From Acidobacteriota bacterium (GTDB taxonomy: Bacteria > Acidobacteriota > Vicinamibacteria > Vicinamibacterales > SCN-69-37), in contig JAKALV010000013.1 in the NCBI GenBank assembly GCA_021824055.1, positions 1 through 25,303 on the forward strand: 25,303 nt of DNA, written 5' to 3'. Below the pieces are notes generated by a model. It was not told the DNA's origin, did no database searches, and saw only the letters and a program-made list of their open reading frames with translations. The position numbers and the translations under genes were made by a program. This document shows positions 19,644 through 25,303 of this stretch, piece by piece (the stretch's first letter is position 1; every line of letters begins with the position of its first letter).

Positions 19644-20834
19644 ATGATCACGTGGATCACGCAGACGGTCGCGGTCACCCTCATCAGCATCCGCACGATT
19701 CCCCGGCGGCTCAGCTCCTCCGCCGTCGCCATGGCCGGCATCGCCGGCGTGGTCATTGTCTTCATCGCCGTGCTGTCGATCGGCGAGGGCTTCAGGGCCG
19801 CGATGACCGGCGCCGGCTCGCCGTCGCGCGCGATCGTCATGCGCGCGGGCGCCGACTCCGAGATGGTGAGCGGCCTGACGGGCAACGAGGCGGACCTCAT
19901 CCGGCAGGCGCCGGGCGTGCTGCTCGACCACAACCGTCCGGTGGCGAGCGCCGAGCTGTTCGTCATCATCGATCGCAACAAGCGAACGACGGGCACCGCC
20001 GCCAACGTTCCACTGCGCGGTATCGAGCCGCAGGCGCTGCAGGTGCGCGATGACGTGAGGATCACGGAGGGCCGGATGCTGCAGTTCGGCACGAACGAGG
20101 CGATCGTCGGGCGCGCGGCGCTCGGGCAGTTCGCGGGCATGGACCTCAACTCGGAGATCAAGTCGGGACAGCTGACGCTGAAGATCGTCGGCGTCTTCGA
20201 CGCGAACGGCAGCGCCGCCGAGAGCGAGCTGTGGGCGGACGCGAAGCTGATCCAGAACGTGTACCGCCGCGGGAATTCCTATCAATCGGTGCTCGTGCGC
20301 CTCGACTCGCCGGCGGCGTTCGACGAGTTCAAGAATGCGCTCACGACCAACCCGCAGCTGAACGTGCAGGTCAGCCGGGAAACGGACTACTACGCGGCGC
20401 AGTCCGAGACAATGTCGGTCCTCATCAAGGGCATCGGTTACACGATCGCGTTCCTCATGGGCCTCGGCGCCATCTTCGGCGCCATTCTCACGATGAACAC
20501 CGCGGTCTCGGCGCGGACGCGCGAGATCGCCACGCTGCGCGCGCTCGGTTTCAACACGGCGTCGGTCCTGATTTCGGTGATCGGCGAGTCCATGGCGCTG
20601 GCCGCCATCGGCGGGTTCGCCGGCGGACTTCTCGGGTTTGCCGTGTTCAACGGGTACCAGACGTCGACGATGAACTTCCAGACGTTCAGCCAGATCGCCT
20701 TCGCGTTCAGAGTCACCCCGGGCCTGCTGGCGCAAGGCTTGACGTACGCGCTGATCATGGGGTTTGTCGGCGGCGTCATCCCGGCGATCCGGGCCGCGCG
20801 TTTGCCGATATCATCCGCGTTGCGTGAACTCTAG
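19644..20834 (+). CDS. FtsX/MacB-like ABC permease, second copy
   Basis: A 396-residue permease of the same four-helix layout. The first helix is about 26-46 (SSAVAMAGIAGVVIVFIAVLS), followed by GEGFRAAM, typical of MacB proteins. A periplasmic domain follows, with GNEADLIRQAPGV and a substructure containing ITEGRMLQFGTNEAIVGRAA, then three C-terminal helices with the coupling stretch SARTREIATLRALGFNTASVLISVIGESMALAAIGG. It starts 12 nt after the first permease and overlaps the glycosyltransferase gene by 11 bp. With the first permease and the ATPase it would form an exporter that extracts a membrane-embedded or periplasmic substrate, perhaps a lipoprotein, lipid or peptide. Confidence 0.88.
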   Translation: MITWITQTVAVTLISIRTIPRRLSSSAVAMAGIAGVVIVFIAVLSIGEGFRAAMTGAGSPSRAIVMRAGADSEMVSGLTGNEADLIRQAPGVLLDHNRPVASAELFVIIDRNKRTTGTAANVPLRGIEPQALQVRDDVRITEGRMLQFGTNEAIVGRAALGQFAGMDLNSEIKSGQLTLKIVGVFDANGSAAESELWADAKLIQNVYRRGNSYQSVLVRLDSPAAFDEFKNALTTNPQLNVQVSRETDYYAAQSETMSVLIKGIGYTIAFLMGLGAIFGAILTMNTAVSARTREIATLRALGFNTASVLISVIGESMALAAIGGFAGGLLGFAVFNGYQTSTMNFQTFSQIAFAFRVTPGLLAQGLTYALIMGFVGGVIPAIRAARLPISSALREL

Positions 20835-21960
20835 GACGGACACACGGATCGTCCTCGCGTGCAACTTCCCGCGTGACGAGACGCTCGGTTCCGCGCGAGT
20901 GCCGTTGCGCCTGGCGGTCGAGCTGCGCGCGCTCGGCGCCACCGTCTCTGCGGTCTTCGCGGACGACCTGTGGGACGCCGGCCGGGGCCGCGCCGCGCAA
21001 CTGACCGCGCCCCTGCGCATGGCGCAGGCCCTCATCAGCCGGGCGCGCAACGCCGACATCGTGGACATCGCCGGGCCCGACGCGTGGGCGTACGAGCGGT
21101 TCGCGCGACGGTTCCGGCCAGGTCAGGCGCTGATCTCCCGCTCAAACGGCCTGTGGGACCGGGCGCTGGCCGCGGACGGCTACGTGCGGAAGGGCCCGAT
21201 CCGCGCCATCCTGAGCCGCATTTACCAGCAACACGTCACGTGCCGATGGGAGCGCGCCTCGATCGTGGCGTCGGACATCGTCCTGTTCGGCGCGAGCGAC
21301 GATGGCGAGGAAATGGTGCGGCGAGGGTGGAAGGCGCCGGACCACGTGGCGATTGTGGCGCCCGGCGTCGACGATTACATGGCATCGGCCGTGCCGCTGG
21401 ATGCGCGGCGGGATGTGGCGTTCATGGGGACGTTCTTTCACCGCAAGGGCAGCGACATCGTCGCGGCCGCCATGTCGCGGGTGATGCGTGAGCGGCCGTC
21501 GGTCGGGCTGACGGTGTTTGCCCCGGGCATTCCGCCGGCATGGGTCCTGGCGGGTTTCGACGAAGCCGTTCGCGCGCGCGTGACGATCCGCGAACCGCTG
21601 CCGCCGGAAGCCCTGGCGCGCGAACTGGGCCGGTTTGCGATCCTGGTCTTCCCGGCGCGCTACGAAGGTTTCGGCCTCGCGGTGCTGGAAGCCATGCGCG
21701 CCGGCCTCGCCGTGGTGGCCACGCCCACCGGCGCCGGCAAGGACGTGGTGCGCGACGGAGAAAGCGGTCTGATCGTGCCGTTTGACGACGTGGCCGCCAC
21801 GGCCGCGGCCGTCACGCGCCTGATCGACGATCCGCCGCTCCGGATACGGCTGGCGCGCGCGGCGGTCGAGGAGGCGCGAGGCCGGTCGTGGTCGACCACT
21901 GCGGCCGAGTTGGCGCGCGTGTACGAAACGGCGCGCGGCCTCGCGCGGCGGCGGTCCTAG
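20824..21960 (+). CDS. Glycosyltransferase, GT4-like
   Basis: A 378-residue GT-B fold transferase. The N-terminal acceptor half opens with RIVLACNFPRDETLGSARVP and RLAVELRALGATVSAVF. The C-terminal nucleotide-sugar half starts at VAFMGTFFHRKGSDIVAAAM and carries YEGFGLAVLEAMRAGLAVVATPTGAGKDVV, with the GT4 E-x7-E pair (EGFGLAVLE). Sugar and acceptor are not predictable. The GTG at 20824 is the only sensible start after the permease frame. It overlaps the permease stop by 11 bp and no ribosome site is clear, so translation probably depends on coupling. An open extension back to 20764 lies inside the permease gene and is rejected. Its linkage to the exporter suggests a role in the same cell-surface process. 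Confidence 0.85.
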   Translation: MNSRTDTRIVLACNFPRDETLGSARVPLRLAVELRALGATVSAVFADDLWDAGRGRAAQLTAPLRMAQALISRARNADIVDIAGPDAWAYERFARRFRPGQALISRSNGLWDRALAADGYVRKGPIRAILSRIYQQHVTCRWERASIVASDIVLFGASDDGEEMVRRGWKAPDHVAIVAPGVDDYMASAVPLDARRDVAFMGTFFHRKGSDIVAAAMSRVMRERPSVGLTVFAPGIPPAWVLAGFDEAVRARVTIREPLPPEALARELGRFAILVFPARYEGFGLAVLEAMRAGLAVVATPTGAGKDVVRDGESGLIVPFDDVAATAAAVTRLIDDPPLRIRLARAAVEEARGRSWSTTAAELARVYETARGLARRRS

Positions 21961-22018
21961 TTCCGGACCCGGCACGGCGCGTTTGCCATACCGATGGCAC
22001 TTGTACCACACTCACTCA

Positions 22019-24826
22019 ATGCGCTCGCGAAGCCTCACGGGCCTGTTTGTCCTCTCGGTCGTCCTGCTCTTTGCGATCCCGTCCCTGTCGATTTATTACA
22101 CCGACTGGCTCTGGTTCAAGGAGCTGGGGTACGCGCAGGTGTTCCTGCGGTCGATCAACGCGCAGGCGGCGGTGTTCGCGGGTATATTCGCGGCGTCGTT
22201 TGCGTTCCTGTACGGCAACCTCCGCATCGCGCAGTCCGGCCTGAAGCTGCCGCGACTGGTGCTCGGCCAGACGGTGGACGGCCAGCCGGTCTCGATCGAG
22301 CGGGCGGGCGTGCGGCGCATCGCCCTGATTGGCTCCGTCATTCTCGCCGCGATGCTGGCGATTTCGTCGGCCGCCGACTGGATGGACTGGATGATGTTCT
22401 TCCGGGCCGTGCCGTTCGGCGTCGCCGATCCGCTGCTGGGCCGCGATGTGTCGTTCTACGTGTTCCGGCTGCCGGTGCTGGACGCCATCCGGCAGCAGGC
22501 GCTGCTGTTGACGGCGCTGTCGCTGGCCGGCGCGGGGTTCATCTATCTGATGGGCGGCAGCGTGGCCGCGGAGCCGCGCTACGGCATTGCGTTCTGGCCG
22601 CGGCTGCGGCTGGGCCCGCAGGCGCGGCGCCATCTGTCGTGGCTCGTCGCGATCGGGCTCGCGCTGATGGCCTGGGGGGCCTGGCTCGATCTGCCGCGCA
22701 CGCTGATCACGCCGGCCTCGGGCGACACCGCCGCCGTCGTGTTCGGCGCCTCGTACGCCGACGTGCACGCGAGCATGCCGGTCCTGCGGCTCAAGCTGTG
22801 GATCCTGGCGATCGGCAGCGTGATGGCGATCTGGCACGGCCTCAGCTCGCAGCGCTGGCCGGTGCCGCTCGCGCTCGCCATCTATTTCGTCACCGCCATC
22901 GGCGGCTCGATCTACGGCTCGTTCATTCAGCAGTTCGTGGTCACGCCGAACGAGCAGGACAAGGAGCAGCCGTACATCATTCACAACATCGACGCCACCC
23001 GGCACGCCTACGCGCTGGATCGCGTCGAAGAACGCGAACTGACCGGCGATGCGGAACTGCAGCCGAAGGACATCATCGCCAACGCCGACACGATCGCCAA
23101 CGTGCGGCTGTGGGATCACCAGCCGCTGCTGCAGACGTTCGCGCAGATTCAGGAGATTCGCACCTACTACGACTTCATCTCGGTCGACAACGACCGGTAC
23201 TGGATCGACGGCAAGCAGCGCCAGGTGATGCTGTCGGCGCGTGAAATGAACACCGACAGCCTGCCCAATCCGTCGTGGGTCAACAACCGCCTCAGCTTCA
23301 CGCACGGGTACGGCCTCACGCTCGGTCCGGTGAACCAGGTCACCACCGAGGGCCTGCCGGTGCTGTTCATTCGCGATCTGCCGCCGAAGTCCACCAAGGA
23401 CCTGCCGGTCACCGAGCCGAGCATTTACTTCGGCGAGCAGTCGAGCAGCTACGTGCTGGTGAAGACGAACACGCAGGAGTTCAACTACCCGAAGAGCGGC
23501 GGCAGGAGCGGCGACGACAACGTCATGACGACGTACTCGGGCACCGGCGGCGTGAACGTGGGCGGCTGGTTCCGCCGGTTGCTGCTGGCCGTGCGGTTCG
23601 GCAGCACGGAGATCCTCGTCTCGGGCCAACTGCGCAAGGACAGCCGCATCCTCTTCCACCGTCAGATCACCGAGCGCGTGAAGCAGATCGCGCCGTTCGT
23701 CACGTTCGACAGCGATCCGTACATGGTCGTCGATGGCGGCCATCTGTTCTGGATGATCGACGGCTACACGATGACGGCGAACTACCCGTACGCGTCACGC
23801 GTCGCGGCGCGGTCGGGCGACCGGATCAACTACATCCGCAATTCCGTGAAGGCCGTGATCGACGCGTACAACGGCACGACGACGTTCTACCTGGCCGAGC
23901 CGTCGGATCCGATCGCGCTCACGATCGCCAATATCTTTCCCGGCCTGTTCAAGCCGCTCGGCGACATGCCGGCCGGCCTGCGCCAGCACGTCCGGTATCC
24001 GGAAGACATCTTCGCGATCCAGTCCGCGGTGTTCGCCACTTACCACATGACGAACCCGGGCGTGTTCTACAACAAGGAAGATCAGTGGCAGGTGCCGGTG
24101 CTCGACGCGGGCGACCGCTCGGCGCAGCCGATCCAGCCGTACTACACGATCATGAAACTCCCGGGCGAGAAACGCCCGGAGTTCATCCAGATGCTGCCGT
24201 TCACGCCGCGGTTGAAGGACAACCTCTCGGCCTGGATGGTGGCGCGCAGCGACGGGGAACAGTACGGCCGGCTGCGCGTGTACGAATTTCCAAAACAGAC
24301 GATCGTGTACGGGCCGAGCCAGATCGAGGCGCGGATCAATCAGGACCAGGTGATCTCACCGCAGATCACGTTGTGGGGCCAGCAGGGTTCGACGGTCAAG
24401 TTCGGCACGCTGCTCGTGATTCCGATCGAAGAGTCGCTGCTCTACGTGCGGCCGCTGTACCTGCGGTCGTCGACCGGAAAGATTCCCGAGTTGAAGCGGG
24501 TGATCGTGGCGTACGGCAACCAGATCGTGATGGCCGAAACGCTCACGCGCGCGCTCGTGCAGATTTTCGGGCCGTCCGTCGCCGACGCGCTTGAACCGGA
24601 CCGGCTCGAGAACACGGCCACGTCGATCGTGGAATCCACGTCGGTCGTCCCCGACCTGGCCGAATCGGTGCCGGCTGACGCCACGCTGGCGCAACTGGCG
24701 GCAGACGCGTCGGCGGCCCTCACCCGCGCGGAAACCGCCCAGCGCGAGGGCGACTGGGCCAGGTACGGCGAGGAACTGAAGCTCTTGCGCGAACTCCTCG
24801 ACCGGATGAACGCCATCAAGAAGTAG
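22019..24826 (+). CDS. UPF0182 family large membrane protein
   Basis: A 935-residue protein of the uncharacterised UPF0182 family (about 900-1000 residues in actinobacteria, cyanobacteria and others). The N-terminal third has about seven hydrophobic segments, beginning LFVLSVVLLFAIPSL and the family stretch YYTDWLWFKELGYAQVF. The remaining two thirds form a large extracytoplasmic domain with recognisable parts: FVVTPNEQDKEQPYIIHNI, YWIDGKQRQVMLSAREMN and YPEDIFAIQSAVFATYHM. The last 90 residues are Ala/Glu-rich and probably helical. Function is unknown. I chose ATG 22019; the frame extends to a TTG at 21983, but those 12 residues (HLYHTH-rich) do not look like family sequence. It lies 58 nt after the glycosyltransferase and ends at a strong terminator. 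Confidence 0.9.
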   Translation: MRSRSLTGLFVLSVVLLFAIPSLSIYYTDWLWFKELGYAQVFLRSINAQAAVFAGIFAASFAFLYGNLRIAQSGLKLPRLVLGQTVDGQPVSIERAGVRRIALIGSVILAAMLAISSAADWMDWMMFFRAVPFGVADPLLGRDVSFYVFRLPVLDAIRQQALLLTALSLAGAGFIYLMGGSVAAEPRYGIAFWPRLRLGPQARRHLSWLVAIGLALMAWGAWLDLPRTLITPASGDTAAVVFGASYADVHASMPVLRLKLWILAIGSVMAIWHGLSSQRWPVPLALAIYFVTAIGGSIYGSFIQQFVVTPNEQDKEQPYIIHNIDATRHAYALDRVEERELTGDAELQPKDIIANADTIANVRLWDHQPLLQTFAQIQEIRTYYDFISVDNDRYWIDGKQRQVMLSAREMNTDSLPNPSWVNNRLSFTHGYGLTLGPVNQVTTEGLPVLFIRDLPPKSTKDLPVTEPSIYFGEQSSSYVLVKTNTQEFNYPKSGGRSGDDNVMTTYSGTGGVNVGGWFRRLLLAVRFGSTEILVSGQLRKDSRILFHRQITERVKQIAPFVTFDSDPYMVVDGGHLFWMIDGYTMTANYPYASRVAARSGDRINYIRNSVKAVIDAYNGTTTFYLAEPSDPIALTIANIFPGLFKPLGDMPAGLRQHVRYPEDIFAIQSAVFATYHMTNPGVFYNKEDQWQVPVLDAGDRSAQPIQPYYTIMKLPGEKRPEFIQMLPFTPRLKDNLSAWMVARSDGEQYGRLRVYEFPKQTIVYGPSQIEARINQDQVISPQITLWGQQGSTVKFGTLLVIPIEESLLYVRPLYLRSSTGKIPELKRVIVAYGNQIVMAETLTRALVQIFGPSVADALEPDRLENTATSIVESTSVVPDLAESVPADATLAQLAADASAALTRAETAQREGDWARYGEELKLLRELLDRMNAIKK

Positions 24827-24850
24827 GGCCGAGCTTCAGCTCGGCCTTTT
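24827..24850 (+). terminator. Rho-independent terminator after the UPF0182 gene
   Basis: GGCCGAGC (24827-24834), loop TTCA, GCTCGGCC (24839-24846) and TTTT (24847-24850) give a perfect 8-bp GC-rich stem with a tetraloop and short T-run. It begins on the base after the TAG stop. Confidence 0.88.
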
Positions 24851-24852
24851 CC

Positions 24853-24867
24853 GGCCAAAGCTTGGCC
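24853..24867 (-). terminator. Second short hairpin between the convergent genes
   Basis: GGCCAA (24853-24858), AGC and TTGGCC (24862-24867) form a 6-bp stem. It lies 16-30 nt beyond the stop of the minus-strand decarboxylase gene and could help end that transcript, but no T-run follows on the minus strand, so the role is uncertain. Confidence 0.35.
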
Positions 24868-24882
24868 CCACGATCTGCGCGC

Positions 24883-25302
24883 CTACAAGCGATCAAGCAC
24901 CCCCAAGATCGCCTCGGCCGACCGGTCGATGTCCTCGGCGGTCGTCGACCAGTTGCTGACCGCCACGCGCATCGCCGCCATGTCGTGCCACGTGGTTCCG
25001 CCCAGCCAGCACGTGCCGTCCTCCTGCACGCCGGCGATCACGGCGCGCGTCAACTGGTCGGCGTCGCGGCCGGGCGCGTCAAAGCGTACCAGCACCTGAT
25101 TCAGGACCACGTCGTTCAGGATGCGCACGTGAGGGTGCCGCTGCAATTGATCCGCGATGCGGGCCGCGTGACGGCAGCAACGCTCGATCATCTCGCCCAC
25201 GCCGGCCGTGCCCAGCGACCGCAGCGCCGCGTAGATCGGCACGGCGCGCCCGCGCCGGGACTCTTCCGGCACAAACTCGTGCGGATCCCGCTCCACCGCG
25301 GT
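24883..25302 (-). CDS. PLP-dependent decarboxylase, group II (C-terminal part only)
   Basis: The final 139 codons of a minus-strand gene whose start lies beyond the window. The stretch ESRRGRAVPIYAALRSLGTAGVGEMIERCCRHA and LNDVVLNQVLVRFDAP match the C-terminal small domain of pyridoxal-phosphate group II decarboxylases (aromatic amino acid/tyrosine/glutamate decarboxylase superfamily, fold type I). The catalytic Lys that binds PLP is upstream and not visible, so activity and substrate cannot be judged; some members of this branch are annotated as aspartate aminotransferase family proteins. It is convergent with the UPF0182 gene, 56 nt apart, with two hairpins between. Confidence 0.8.
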   Translation of the reverse strand, partial: TAVERDPHEFVPEESRRGRAVPIYAALRSLGTAGVGEMIERCCRHAARIADQLQRHPHVRILNDVVLNQVLVRFDAPGRDADQLTRAVIAGVQEDGTCWLGGTTWHDMAAMRVAVSNWSTTAEDIDRSAEAILGVLDRL

Positions 25303-25303
25303 G

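Noticed and set aside
18441..20735. A 764-codon minus-strand frame opposite the two permeases
   Set aside because: Arg/His/Asp-rich shadow with no recognisable domain. The plus strand carries clear FtsX-family genes.

Overview
The window is about 25 kb of GC-rich bacterial DNA, almost fully coding. It carries a complete Alternative Complex III (ACIII) plus caa3 cytochrome oxidase operon. Gene order, the NatAB-type and MacB-type exporters, the UPF0182 protein and the heptanucleotide arrays between genes fit an Acidobacteriota chromosome (Vicinamibacteria-like). That placement is inference from gene content, since no rRNA or marker gene is present. I see no tRNA, rRNA, CRISPR array, phage or transposase.

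Layout. (1) 1-1224, minus strand: a FAD-dependent oxidoreductase of the geranylgeranyl reductase family, cut by the window edge. (2) 1228-1424: a heptamer-rich inverted-repeat element filling the gap. (3) 1425-3649, minus strand: natB and natA, an ABC-2 exporter pair. (4) 3650-3774: a divergent control region with a perfect TGTGA-N6-TCACA (CRP/FNR-type) site. (5) 3775-16257, plus strand: one tightly packed respiratory operon, actA-actB-actC-actD-actE-actF, a small membrane protein of unknown function, a SCO copper chaperone, then caa3 oxidase subunits II, I, III and IV. (6) 16257-16509: a GGGTCCA heptamer array, a hairpin and a promoter region. (7) 16510-20834: a MacAB/Lol-like export module (adaptor, ATPase, two FtsX-type permeases). 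It runs by an 11-bp overlap into a GT4 glycosyltransferase (20824-21960) and is followed by a UPF0182 membrane protein (22019-24826) with a clear terminator. (8) 24883-25302, minus strand: the C-terminal part of a PLP-dependent decarboxylase.

How the genes work together. ACIII oxidises menaquinol at its membrane subunits and passes electrons through the ActB Fe-S clusters and the haems of ActA and ActE to the cytochrome c domain fused to oxidase subunit II. From there they go to CuA, haem a and the haem a3-CuB centre of subunit I, where O2 is reduced. SCO loads copper into CuA. Subunit I has the YSHPAVY sequence in place of the Glu-containing HPEVY, so it is an A2-type proton pump. The order of genes and the many start/stop overlaps support coordinated production of an ACIII-caa3 supercomplex.

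The system as a whole is known. The unusual points are: a 19-copy Pro-Pro-Ala minisatellite inside ActB, built partly by an exact 72-bp duplication; three separate arrays with a 7-bp period around and inside the operon, one of which encodes the hydrophobic core of the ActE signal peptide; a consensus CRP-type palindrome in front of the operon; an uncharacterised membrane protein between actF and the SCO gene; and an inverted repeat spanning the promoter of the export operon.
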